Shown in pieces: positions 36,313 to 48,400 of a stretch of 64,000 nt of DNA; within the stretch, counting starts at the first letter, position 1, and each line of letters begins with the position of its first letter. This stretch comes from Anisakis pegreffii. Lineage: Eukaryota > Nematoda > Chromadorea > Rhabditida > Anisakidae. The notes under the pieces are model-generated. The model saw nothing but the letters and a program-made list of their open reading frames with translations. It was not told the DNA's origin and ran no database searches. Location of the stretch: contig JAPYMA010001050.1 in assembly GCA_035041965.1 (NCBI GenBank), positions 1-64,000 on the forward strand, given 5' to 3'. A program made the position numbers and the translations under genes.

Positions 36313-36530
36313 CTGAGAGCCTAAGCCTAGGCCCAAGCCTAAGCCTAAGCCCAAGCCAAAGCCAAAGCCAAAGCCTAAGCCTAAGCCTAAGAATAAGCCC
36401 AAGCCTAAGCCTAAGCTTAAGCCTAAGCCCAAGCCTCAGCCTATGCCTAAGCCTAAGCCTAAGCCTGAGCCCAAGCTTAAGCCTAAGCCTGAGCCTAAGC
36501 TTAAGCCTAAGCCTAAGCCTAAACCTAATT
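36312..36530. repeat. Interstitial degenerate telomere repeat (GCCTAA)n
   Basis: About 220 bases made of roughly 36 six-base units. Most are GCCTAA, with variants GCCCAA, GCCAAA, GCTTAA, GCCTGA and GCCTAT. The nematode telomere unit is TTAGGC, read on the minus strand here. The array is internal and degenerate, so it is an old insertion or healed break rather than a chromosome end. Open frames of alternating Leu-Arg or Gly-Leu across it are artefacts. Confidence 0.85.
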
Positions 36531-36955
36531 TTAAACATGCTTATTTGAGCGCGCTCAGTGGGTGTATAGTATGAACAGTTCGCCTAGTAGGAGCGAAGTG
36601 ACAGTTCGCCAATCGACGGAACTAGCATCTTTGCTTGAGAGCTGTTCAGAAATGTGAATTTCTTACCCATTTAAAGGGAATAGATCTGGGAACTTTAGAT
36701 ATCGTTTTGTAGCGCAGATCCAGTAGAACATAATTTGGTTTATAGAGTGAGCAGCAATAGAGTCATTTTCGAGACTTTCAATTTCGCTTAAAGTGCAAAA
36801 GTTCAAGAAATAATTGGAATTGTTACCCACCCGAAAGGAGAAGTTCAGAACCATGACACATACCATTTTGTAGCTGAATCTGAGCACTATAGAAATTTCC
36901 ATTAAACTTTGACGCCAATTGTTAACTTACGAGGGTTATGCCGCTTGGCGTGATC
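36526..36955 (+). repeat. ~0.4-kb block next to the telomere-like array, copy 1
   Basis: From AATTTTAAACATGC past GAGCGCGCTCAGTGGGTGTA to TTATGCCGCTTGGC. It matches 44,866-45,285 in inverted orientation with modest divergence; for example CTGTTCAGAAATGTGAATTT and AGCGCAGATCCAGTAGAACA have counterparts there. No coding frame. Confidence 0.75.
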
Positions 36956-36959
36956 AGTG

Positions 36960-39900
36960 GTCACTATTGGCATATGTACTGGAGTAATTGAAATTCTCTC
37001 TGTTCTGAGATAGAAAATTAGGAAGGAAGTCTATCATTTTGTAGCAGAAATTCAGTATTTTCCAAAAACGCAATGAATAAACGTTTTGTAGGACAGGTTT
37101 ATTAAACATTCATTCGAGCAAAACGCAACATCTTTACATTACCAGCAAAAGTGCAACAACAACAGCAAAAATACGGGAACACCAAACATTACATACCAGC
37201 AATCTTCAACAACGGGAAAAGATTAGATATGGCAGTAAATCACTTTCATCAGTTAGCTGAAGTTCCCACAGAAATTCTGAATTGTACGCGAGATTCACCG
37301 AACTTACTGCTACGTTTCCGAGCGAGATTCACTTGTGAATTGCGTTATCATGCCAAATATCGTCATTTTGAACTGTGCATAAATTCAAACATAAGTGGAG
37401 TGATCGTATGTGAATTTGCATCAATTGCAACAGATTTACAACTAATTTCAATGCAACCATTTTCCGATGTATTCCATTAGTGAGAATGTACGCGAACTGG
37501 CTGATTTTAGTCGCAAGTGTGGTAATTAATAATATGGACAGTGCATTCTGCAACCCTCATCATAGTTTTGCTATGATCGCGAATCTGAAGTCAAACAAGC
37601 AGGTGAATGTTGTTTTTTGATGCATATTATAGAAGGGATGCCTGTTTGCAGAATGATCGAAATGTACTTTCAAGGTTATTACATTACTTAAAATCGATGG
37701 CAAGAATCCAGTTCAGATTCACCATATAAAATCAATACGATAAGCAGTTTGCTCATCTTTGATCCATCATTTTACAACGGCGCACTACCTGTCGCGACTG
37801 AGCACGAACTAAACGAATCGTCATAAGGCATCAGCCAATAAGCTCGCTTAACGCAGGAAGAAGGTACCAAGCCATCTAAGAAATAACCTATTGCTTTGTG
37901 CATTTAGCCATTTAAATATAAGATGTAATACATGTATGATGGTATAAGGTATGTAAAATACGAATGGAACTTTCGTATGTACAATTGGATTATCACCCTA
38001 CTGTTTTGTGCTTGGGCGATAGCTTTCAGTGTTATTGCAAATAAACGCCGAAAATAGCGTTACTCTAACGCATTGTTCACTTTGAAGGTTTTGTGAGATG
38101 TTTGCTAAATTGAGCACAACTTTAAGCACATTGTCGGGATTAATGATCTGAGAAACTGAACGAATTCTTTGAAGGAAGGATTTAGTCATGCTACGTGAAA
38201 GAAATGCTTCTATTGAGAGACAGGCATTTGTTGAGGCAAGCGGAAGGTAGTACTCAAAAAAAGACCGCTATGTCCTATGACTAATTAAGCTACTTCATTT
38301 CCTATATCACTTAATGGAGACAACTTTTGGATCCTATACAGTGTAAGGATGTGACGGCTTTCAGCTTTTCAATTTGACTGCTGTCTGACTAAAAGCAGGA
38401 GAGCAGACAACAAATACCGAGCCGAACGCGTGATTGTGGTGTATCAGTTAACTTTTAGATGAAAATTTTAGCGCGATTTGGCTTCATCGTCAACCAATGG
38501 TGCCTCAAAAAGAAGGTGCTCTATGAGACATTATGGAACAGATCCGAAAAGGAAGCAGTTCTCAATTTCGAATGTTTAAGCTTTCTAAAGCCAAATATAC
38601 TTTTCGGGCCATCAGACTTTGCTGAGTTCGTTATAACCGTCAGTTGATCCATTTATTTTTGAAGAATACATTGGCGCAATCAGTTTAGTTCAGCTCTCCT
38701 AAAGATTCTCGATTGTCCTAAAGTGAAATTGTTGATGGAAAAAATTACCCTGAAGTTCTCGAAAAATTGAATGACCCCGAATCAAAATCAATTCATTTCC
38801 CAAGTTTTTGACGTGCGACAAAATTTGAACTCGAAATTATTTTAACGATGAAAAATTTTGTTCGAATCTCAATCAGTAATTTTAGAAGTTTTTGATATAG
38901 AATCAGTTCATTATTGTGCTCATTTTAAGGGTGAAAAATGTGCAAAAGGATTTTTAAACAAAATATACATCGTCAAAAGCATAGTCGTTTTCGAATTCAC
39001 TTGCGATTATGAGGATATAAGATCTGATGAAGAAATCCTTTCAAAAATTTTTATTCAACCTGAAGTTCATCCGTTTGCTGAAAGGCTTCGTCTGAGTAAT
39101 TCTCAAAAAACGTCTGAAAGCGGTTAGTGACTGTTATATTACGAATATCTTTCGTCAACATATTTCGCTTCCATTCGAACAATTACATCATCAGTAAGGA
39201 ACTAGTCTGGTTGCTGTAGTATACATTCCTCAGATTATTCGCAATTTTCCGTTGACTCGCATTGGGAATCACACCTTTTGACACTCCATTAGAACAGTAA
39301 ACTTTTCGATAAACGGAAGTTACAGTTGGCAATCGAAAGGTTTTTTCAGTGGCCACTGACAACGCACATTTGAAGCGCTTGCTTCCATTCAGTGGCCAAT
39401 GATAAGCCACTAATCCGACTGAAGTTGAATCAGCTTGTCACCATTTTGAAAGAACGTTTCTCGGTGAAATAAGTCATCTGTAAGCTAAATTACTTAAGAT
39501 TTCGTCAAGCAAGTAATTTTTACCAGGTTTCCTACAACCACAATTAATATTTTAGTCCAGCCCTGCAAGATAGCAACCATCGGCTTTTTCATAATGACTT
39601 GCGTCATTCTGACGATTTTGCTCGTCAGTTTAATATGGAATCGAAGGGTACGTTGCCATTGGAAAATATAAACCAAAATTCGGAACTGATCACCAGATTA
39701 GTCGTGCACCTCACCTCTATCGAGAATCTTACTAAATTTCAAGGAATCACTGATTTTATCGCATAAATGCAGAACAGATATAGTTTTAAAACGTTATCGT
39801 TCACAATTTGGTATGGATAAAGTATGACGAATCAAGATGCAAATGATCAGCTGAAATATTTTAGCAACATCATATGGATAATAATAATGCCGATGGCCAT

Positions 39901-40370
39901 TTTCAAGCCAGAGCAAGCACTGATGAATCGTGGTCGAGTGTATAATGTCAGTGGGCCCAATATGCATTGAGTAGTCAACATATAACGAATTCAGCACGAT
40001 GTATTTATTCTTGTTTGTGAATGCTACAAATAATATCAAACAACGAATTCATCTCAATTCATCACTTCAAAACAATTGCATCAATACTTTTTTGCTTTTA
40101 TGTAAATCTAGGAATTGTTGGTTTCGACATGTCTGATTTCGTTTGTATTCACTTGAAATGATCGTTGATAGCGGAATTTTATCATTGAAATCACCCGCTG
40201 ATTTTGATGGTTTGATTCGATGGTGTTTCCATAAATGTTAAAGTGAATTTGACTGGGACATGAATCGATTGCAGACCTTGAGCAGATACCTAAAAATGTT
40301 GTTCAATGCGGATTTCACGAACGATTTATTGTTTTACACGCTTCTTTTTCAATAAACAAGACGTGATCGT
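36960..40370. other. Gene-poor stretch with unsupported open frames
   Basis: Plus-strand frames at 37,151-37,480 (109 codons, Gln-rich start) and 38,858-39,127 (89 codons) look protein-like but have no recognised motif, promoter or splice partner. They may be remnants of a decayed gene or transposon. Near 39,350-39,400 short CAGTGGCCA words are inverted. Otherwise nothing is recognised. Confidence 0.35.
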
Positions 40371-40380
40371 GTGGTGGTGA

Positions 40381-40645
40381 TGATAACCGAACGAAATTTC
40401 GGTTCGGTCCGAATACGACCGAATCAACTTTTTAAGATGTCAAAATTCGGTTTCCCGAACGAATTTCAGAAATCCCACCAATTTCCACCGGTCGGAATTC
40501 CACCGAATCCAGTCTCTGGAATTTCGAAATTCGGTATTTCGACCGAATTTCAAAATTGCAGAGTACGAATTCAACGCAAAACTTTCGTAATTTACCGAAA
40601 ATCGTTAATTTTTGCACAACTCACCGAAACACACAAACCTGAAAG
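40381..40645 (+). mobile_element. Dispersed ACCGAA/TTCGGT-rich repeat element, copy 2
   Basis: Dense in ACCGAA, TTCGG and CGACCGAA. Its first 35 bases match the minus-strand start of the patch ending at 12,890. An open frame through it (40,371-40,784) merely translates these repeats and the following TA tract. Confidence 0.55.
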
Positions 40646-40705
40646 TTCCGATCATTTAAGCGCTCCAAAATGCAAAATTCATGAAAGCTGCATACGAACA
40701 CTATT

Positions 40706-41035
<330 letters not shown>

Positions 41036-41079
41036 CTTCTAGGGAGAGGGACTCAGAAAGAGCCCGAAAATACATTCCG

Positions 41080-41084
<5 letters not shown>

Positions 41085-41135
<51 letters not shown>
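41085..41135. repeat. (TA)n microsatellite
   Basis: About 50 bases of pure TA. A poly-C run of 13 follows at about 41,284-41,296. Confidence 0.95.
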
Positions 41136-41137
<2 letters not shown>

Positions 41138-41428
41138 GAAGAAGCGCCCAAAATCATAAAATTCAACGATGGAATTTTAACCATTCAGATGATTCAAAGT
41201 AGCTATATCTCAAAATTTGATCAGAATGCAGTTAATCGCCACTTCACGACGAGCTCCATTATCCATTTTGATGATCTGTCACGCCCCCCCCCCCACATCG
41301 CCCCTCCTCCTCCTGATAAAAGAACTTATTATTTCTAATATAACGCAAGGAACAAACAGAAAACCCACTTATATTTATTGTATCATTATACATCAATCTA
41401 TACATTGCTATAGAACTATAAGGCTTAC

Positions 41429-42729
41429 CATCTTCAAGCTAACAGTACTCTCAGGTTTGCACGGTAACATAGCAATTTCTCAACACCGTTCGATTCTGCA
41501 GATCCTCTAGATTCAGAAAAACATATTTATTGTAGGATGATTTTGCTTACATGAGGAGATTTAGCTTTGTCCTCATTTACCTGAGGACAAAGTTTTCCTG
41601 CAAAACTGAAGTATGTTTGCTGGAGTTCAGAAAATGATAATTTAGATGATGTGAACTATTCATTGAACAGAAGCGCACAAATTTATTTATAGGCTCATTG
41701 ATTCATAGTATTACATATTGACTTGACAAGGCTGCTGAGTGCATTCGATCGGTTGCTGAGGAGATAAGTAGCCTGTGAATCGCATCTTGTTGTTTCCAGC
41801 ACCACTATTCGCGACTTTCGCTACCCAGCCACTTCCTGATGATCCGCCGAAGCTTCCATCCGGAGAACTGCTCCAACCAGCTCCTGACGAACCGCCCCAA
41901 CCACCAGCTGCACTGATCGGCTCACTGCCTTCAAAAGATACATTGACAAAACGGAATATTGCAAATTCTGCCATCAGCAAAATATTGTATCACCTATAAT
42001 AGTTGCATTATTGTGGATGGTGGCTAACACTGAACAAAAGAACATGTAGACACCGCAGTAGAGTGTACACCTCAGAGCCCAATAACTGGTATGGTATAGA
42101 AAATATGAAATCTGAATAAGCAGCATTTGGTGCGTTATTACTCCAAACGGCCTGTAAGATTTTGCATATGGTATTGTGTTGTGCTAGATTCAAGCCGTGC
42201 AATCAATTTTGAACCTAAAGAGAAAATTTAGAAGTAATAAGAATTAACGACTCACAAGCTACAAGGATAACAAGCAGAAGGACGAAGGCGGCAGAGGATT
42301 TTCGTGGGGATGGCATGTTGAACGAGGTGAGGAGGACGATGTGATGAGTGGAGGTCCGCAGCGAGTGCTTTTATACTTGCTTCCACGGTTAATATTCTAT
42401 AAAGATGACTTTTTTGATGAATTAATAACACAAGTTCATTTGTATCTCTTCTTTCATTGTATCATCAGATAATGAGGTGTTACATCATAATGGTTTTCTA
42501 GAATTATTTGAAGGTGGAACAACTCATTATGGCTTAACTTTTGATCTTATAATGCATTTATTGAAATAATATTACATTTGAATGAGACAACTTTTTTTGG
42601 GTTCACATGTATATGAATTTAACAATGTGCGCGATGTAATGCTATCATATTGTGGTGATTCTGTTTTTCCTTCTTTCACCATTGTTAACCTAACGGAAAT
42701 ACTCGCACAAAGTTAGACAGCAGAGAGAT
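41429..42729. repeat. Tandem unit carrying peptide gene copy 2
   Basis: About 1.3 kb repeated at 43,548-44,848 (offset 2,119) with only a few differences, for example ACACAAGTT versus ACATAAGTT and CGCACAAAG versus CGCATAAAG. It matches the copy-1 region (about 35,160-36,240) in inverted orientation. Beyond 42,729 the match to copy 1 continues to about 43,190, while copy 3 is cut off at 44,848. Confidence 0.85.
41711..42316 (-). CDS. Small secreted Gly/Ser/Trp-rich peptide, copy 2
   Basis: Inverted duplicate of the gene at 35,548. Exon 1 is 42,316-42,256 and exon 2 is 41,928-41,711. The 92-residue product appears identical to copy 1; the one difference seen in exon 1 is synonymous (AAG to AAA at codon 6). 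The TATA box, GT-AG intron and GATA-like word are kept. See copy 1 for domain description. Confidence 0.75.
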
Positions 42730-42909
42730 ACTACAAGCCTCAATGAAGATCTATTGCTCGTCAACGCCGCTGACGCAAATGATTTCAGCCGGTTGCATGA
42801 CCTCTTGAAAAACTTGTGAACTGAAAATGGTCTCTGATAAAGTTTTAATTCTCATTGTCAGGAAAGGAATCCATTTTGCTGAGTTCTTCAAGCTCCATTT
42901 TGCTAAGTT

Positions 42910-43440
42910 CTTTATACCACCTTCAAGCTAACAGTACTCTCAGGTTTGCACAGTAACATAGCGATTTCTCAACACCGTTCGATTCCACAGATCCTCTAGA
43001 TTCAGAAAAACATGTATTTTGTCGGGCGATTTGGTTTACATGAACAGATATAGGCAATTTTCCAAAGTTATCTCAACTAGCGCAATGGCGCTCGCTTATA
43101 TTCATCGTTTCACTATAGATCGATCCATAGTGATAATGATAGTATAACACATATTCAAGCTGACGGTTCTCTCAAGTTTGCCCGGTAATATGAACTCTTT
43201 GGCATCATTCGATTTCTGAGAACCTCTAGTTTCAAATTGTCATATATTTTGCTGAGCAGTTATGATTGAATGAGGAGATATAGCTATTTTCTCAATGCTA
43301 TACGGGTTACCATCTTCGAGCCTACCATACTCTCACTTTTGCCCGGCAACATGTGACATCATTCGATCATGTGCATCATTCGATCCAACGGAATCTCCAG
43401 ATTCAGAAAAACATATATTTTGTTTAGCCATTGTGCTTTC
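42910..43440. repeat. Dispersed ~150-bp repeat, right cluster
   Basis: Three or four units in inverted orientation relative to the left cluster, at about 42,910-43,020, 43,155-43,290 and 43,310-43,440. Each shows TTCAAGCTRACRGT-CTCTCA, GCCCGG or GCACGG, ATTCGATYY and AGATTCAGAAAAACAT. Units differ by 10-25 percent, so they are older than the gene duplication. Confidence 0.65.
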
Positions 43441-43547
43441 TTGAAGAGATATGGCTATTTTCATAAGAAGCGTAAAGACAATTATTCATGTACACTCTGT
43501 CACTATAAATCAATATCAATACGTTACTATGGCTCAATAGAGGTCAC

Positions 43548-44848
43548 CACTTTCAAGCTAACAGTACTCTCAGGTTTGCACGGTAACATAGCAATTTCTC
43601 AACACCGTTCGATTCTGCAGATCCTCTAGATTCAGAAAAACATATTTATTGTAGGATGATTTTGCTTACATGAGGAGATTTAGCTTTGTCCTCATTTACC
43701 TGAGGACAAAGTTTTCCTGCAAAACTGAAGTATGTTTGCTGGAGTTCAGAAAATGATAATTTAGATGATGTGAACTATTCATTGAACAGAAGCGCACAAA
43801 TTTATTTATAGGCTCATTGATTCATAGTATTACATATTGACTTGACAAGGCTGCTGAGTGCATTCGATCGGTTGCTGAGGAGATAAGTAGCCTGTGAATC
43901 GCATCTTGTTGTTTCCAGCACCACTATTCGCGACTTTCGCTACCCAGCCACTTCCTGATGATCCGCCGAAGCTTCCATCCGGAGAACTGCTCCAACCAGC
44001 TCCTGACGAACCGCCCCAACCACCAGCTGCACTGATCGGCTCACTGCCTTCAAAAGATACATTGACAAAACGGAATATTGCAAATTCTGCCATCAGCAAA
44101 ATATTGTATCACCTATAATAGTTGCATTATTGTGGATGGTGGCTAACACTGAACAAAAGAACATGTAGACACCGCAGTAGAGTGTACACCTCAGAGCCCA
44201 ATAACTGGTATGGTATAGAAAATATGAAATCTGAATAAGCAGCATTTGGTGCGTTATTACTCCAAACGGCCTGTAAGATTTTGCATATGGTATTGTGTTG
44301 TGCTAGATTCAAGCCGTGCAATCAATTTTGAACCTAAAGAGAAAATTTAGAAGTAATAAGAATTAACGACTCACAAGCTACAAGGATAACAAGCAGAAGG
44401 ACGAAGGCGGCAGAGGATTTTCGTGGGGATGGCATGTTGAACGAGGTGAGGAGGACGATGTGATGAGTGGAGGTCCGCAGCGAGTGCTTTTATACTTGCT
44501 TCCACGGTTAATATTCTATAAAGATGACTTTTTTGATGAATTAATAACATAAGTTCATTTGTATCTCTTCTTTCATTGTATCATCAGATAATGAGGTGTT
44601 ACATCATAATGGTTTTCTAGAATTATTTGAAGGTGGAACAACTCATTATGGCTTAACTTTTGATCTTATAATGCATTTATTGAAATAATATTACATTTGA
44701 ATGAGACAACTTTTTTTGGGTTCACATGTATATGAATTTAACAATGTGCGCGATGTAATGCTATCATATTGTGGTGATTCTGTTTTTCCTTCTTTCACCA
44801 TTGTTAACCTAACGGAAATACTCGCATAAAGTTAGACAGCAGAGAGAA
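43548..44848. repeat. Tandem unit carrying peptide gene copy 3
   Basis: Near-identical copy of 41,429-42,729. It ends abruptly in CAGCAGAGAGA, after which AAACCATAAGCCTAAGCC (two telomere-like units) leads into the inverted ~0.4-kb block. Confidence 0.85.
43830..44435 (-). CDS. Small secreted Gly/Ser/Trp-rich peptide, copy 3
   Basis: Exon 1 is 44,435-44,375 and exon 2 is 44,047-43,830. It encodes the same 92-residue precursor as copies 1 and 2, with the same promoter elements. It lies 2,119 bases from copy 2 in the same orientation, a recent tandem duplicate. Confidence 0.75.
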
Positions 44849-44865
44849 ACCATAAGCCTAAGCCA

Positions 44866-45285
44866 AGCGGCGTAACCCTCGTAAGTTAACAATTGGCGTC
44901 AAAGTTTAATGGAAATTTCTATGGTGCTCAGATTCAGCTACAAAATGGTATGTGTCATGGTTCTGAACTTCTCCTTTCGGGTGGGTAACAATTCCAATTA
45001 TTTCTTGAACTTTTGCACTTAAATCGAAATTGAAAAGTTCGGAAATGTCCCTATTGGTGCCCACTCTATAAACCAAGTTATGTTCTGCTGGATCTGCGCT
45101 ACAAAACGATATCTAAAGTTCCCAGATCTATTCCCTCTAAATGGGTAAGAAATTCACATTTCTGAACAACTCTCAAGCAAAGATGCTAGTTCGGCCGATT
45201 GGCGAACTGTCACTCTTTCCCTACTTGGCAAACTGTTTATATTATATACCCACTGAGCGCGCTCAACTGAGCATGTTTAAAATTT
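44866..45285 (-). repeat. ~0.4-kb block, inverted copy 2
   Basis: Reverse complement of 36,526-36,955. It begins CCAAGCGGCGTAACCCTCGT after two GCCTAA-like units and ends GAGCGCGCTCAACTGAGCAT GTTTAAAATT. The telomere-like array found beside copy 1 is absent at this end; only two units remain at the other end. Confidence 0.75.
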
Positions 45286-45436
45286 CGGTGCATTTTAACT
45301 GAAGAATTTTGGTTGCGATGCGTTTTCCCAGTTAATAAGGCATAGAAAAAATTCGAACTTCGTCGTTAGCGGTCATTGCAACATTTCAGGTGGTATTGAT
45401 TTTATTTTTTGTTCCTCGTTCACGTTCATTTAAACG

Positions 45437-48400
45437 ATGGAAAGCATTGACCGAAGTTTGCTGGAGGTTCTTCGACACAAAGCATCCGGGACAGTGGCAA
45501 TTTTCGAAAGAAATGTAATTTTTAACAAGATTTTTTGGATTTTGTTAACCGTTTTTTTTGGCGATAATAAAATGTTCAGGCTGTGTTTGTCTTTTCGGCC
45601 GCGACATTATTGAAATTTTTCAAACGCTTTTCGGAAAAAAGTTTCAGTTGATTAGATTAAAATGGGAACATTATGTTAACGAACGGGAGCGATGCTTTAA
45701 GCGTCAGCATAAACTCTGACCGAGCCTTCTCCTTGTGGCTCGAACTCCAGTGTGGACTGGGGTTGAACCGCAATCCGAGAGTAAGTCTCAAGTTAAGTCA
45801 CTGTATCAGCCTAAGCCAAAAGCAGGGGTCGGTCACAGCTTGGGGTCTGTGTGTAACCTGGGCCGTCTTCATGAACACAAGATTAATAAAAGAATTTTTC
45901 AGGAATTTTATTCGTGCTATGGAGACGACGCCTTCTTGGTGGCAAATGAAATTTTCTTAAGTGAAGTTGGCTTGCGCCGTGTACAAATTGGTTGGTAGAA
46001 CTTTTGTGTTGTCTTTTAACTCCGTGAAATTACCTAAAGTGGTGTTGCTGCTTTATCACGAATAATCGTTCTGTTGCCGACGTAATGAATGAAAAGAGAA
46101 TTCCATTAATTTTTAACACAAATGTCTAATTAGATGAATAACACTTCTGGTTCAGTGTAGTCTAAGAATCCTGACCAGCAGTGAAGATTTCTAAATAGGA
46201 TTATCTCACTTTAGTGCTCAAAATGACATACTTTTATTAGCCAGTGAAAGCAGTTGAGTTTAAAGATCATTAATGGAAACTAATATTTTGATAGTTCTTT
46301 GTGATTCAGTCATTTCGAGTTTTATTTCAGGACTCACCGAACTGACGTATCATATATTAAATAGTGGCCAGTACACAAGAGTCATTCGCGATGTACTTCT
46401 AAAGTTACATTATCGACTTGAGGTATATGTGGCCAGTGAGGGTGAATGGAAACTGAAAGCTAAGGTTCATATTTTGAATGGCTTCATTCTTACCAATTAA
46501 TTTGTAGCGAAATTAAAAAATATTATTTCATTAATGTTATCGTTGATGATTTTAAGTAACGATCCTAGTAATGAACTTCCAAATAGGAGTTATTCTTGAT
46601 ATTCATTATTTTTCAAGGTTGGTGATGCAGTTCAAAAATGTACTGAATAATTCATTAATAATGTCGAAGAAATTCTTTCAAAAAAATTGGCATTCTAAAA
46701 TTATTGATTCATTTTGATCATACGGTTTAATGAAAATATGATGTGAGGTTGACACGTTTCACAGGGATCCTTGGGATGCTTGGGTGATTTTGAAGAAGTA
46801 ATTGGCGATAGCGTTGAGTTGAGTGAGCTGTCGACAGTGATGGCACTGCTGTATACTGTTGAACATAGTTGTGGCGAGGTTGGTTGTTTTATAGTTTGTT
46901 GAAGCATGCCATTGGTGACTGTTAGTAGCATTAACAACAAAGTGTTCATCTTAATGTTATTATTCAATATTTTGATGCTATCATCTAATGAAATGCCAAA
47001 ATTGAATCATATTTATATCTGTCATAACAAGAATCCTTATGTCTTTGGTTGATTGTCCATAAACCGGACCAATATTTTCAGAATCGTGTATCAGTTGCAT
47101 TTTGTAATCTTCCAGAATTGCGCATGACTATCGCCGAATTCTCAGATACGGAGCACTTTTCAAATTTAGAGGTTACTGATTTGAATTATCATTTTGTTGC
47201 AATCAAGAATGAATAATTTTTACATGATAGTTTGAGGATATACGTTTCACGTGATATTTGAAACGAGATGTTATACCCGATACTTTTTTATGCTTTCAAA
47301 TGAGAGAATAGATACTTCGTTATGTTGGGTTTTATCGCGAGGAATAAAAAGTTGACACTATTTCTATAGGGTCCATATTCTCATTGACAATGAGTTTGTT
47401 CATGAATAGTCACAGGGATTTCATTTCTTAATGTAACTGTCATGTTTCTCAGGTAGTTTTTGAATACTGATTTTATTTTCGTCTCATCTGAGGGAGATTT
47501 AAAAAAAAAGAAATCCTCGCGTGATCTGCTCTCAGTCCTTATTAAATGGCCCCGTTAGCAGCATCAGTATGTTCCAGAAATGTATTGTGTCGATGGTACC
47601 TCGTGAATGTATCGTGTTGCCGTGTGCGTCAAAATCATTCGAAGATAAGTCTAGCACGAACAAACGATATAATCATTTGGAAACTGCTCTGAAAAGATCT
47701 GACGTGACATTTTCGGAATTTAAAACTGTTAATGATCTTAATTCACAGTTGGTTTATCAACTGTTGAATGGAAAAAATAAAGGTTTTCGAAGTTTTTATG
47801 ATTTTTTAAATCAGGTCCATCATGTCATTCAAATGTTTCGATACTATCATTATTCAGTGATATTCTCATTATATTGTTGCTGTACTTGAATGAAGCAGAT
47901 TCGGTTGCTAAATTCGTGTGATTGGGGATATTTATTGTATTGATGATCAGCAGTGTTGTTTTGGATCTTAAATGATGCAAGAATTCGTTCGTGTAATAAA
48001 CGATGACTTTTATCCTCAGACGCACACATAAGTGAACAGCAGTTGCAATGTTTATCGGCGCTATCACATTATTTGCATATCACTGATGACATCGATACAT
48101 ATGAAGGGCAGTTTCAATTGGTCGATTATAAATCTGCCGGCTTTATGTATCTGGATATGGCTGCTGTTAAAGCATTGGAACTGTTCTCATTGAGTCGTGA
48201 CGAAGGTTCGGTTTCAAAATGTTTATTCGTTGTGCAAATCGATGAATGTCATTCTATGGATCCGTACGGTTGTTATTATCTTCAGATGCTGTTGTTGGAC
48301 AATCTGGTACATTATTCGAATTGATCAATAAATGTAGAACATCACAAGGACAACGATTATTACGTTAGTCAATCCTTTTGAATTATATTTTTGAAGGAAA

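Noticed and set aside
36250..36538. Minus-strand Leu/Gly and Leu/Arg repeat proteins
   Set aside because: They are translations of the degenerate telomere-like hexamer array.
46615..46700. In-frame stop after MSH2 exon 3 suggesting a pseudogene
   Set aside because: A better acceptor at 46,764 gives an uninterrupted exon with clear MSH2 similarity, so the stop is intronic.
46701..46967. Minus-strand frame with a signal-peptide-like start, a possible nested secreted protein
   Set aside because: The opposite strand here is MSH2 exon 4, whose translation aligns with the connector domain in phase with its neighbours. The minus-strand frame is its shadow.
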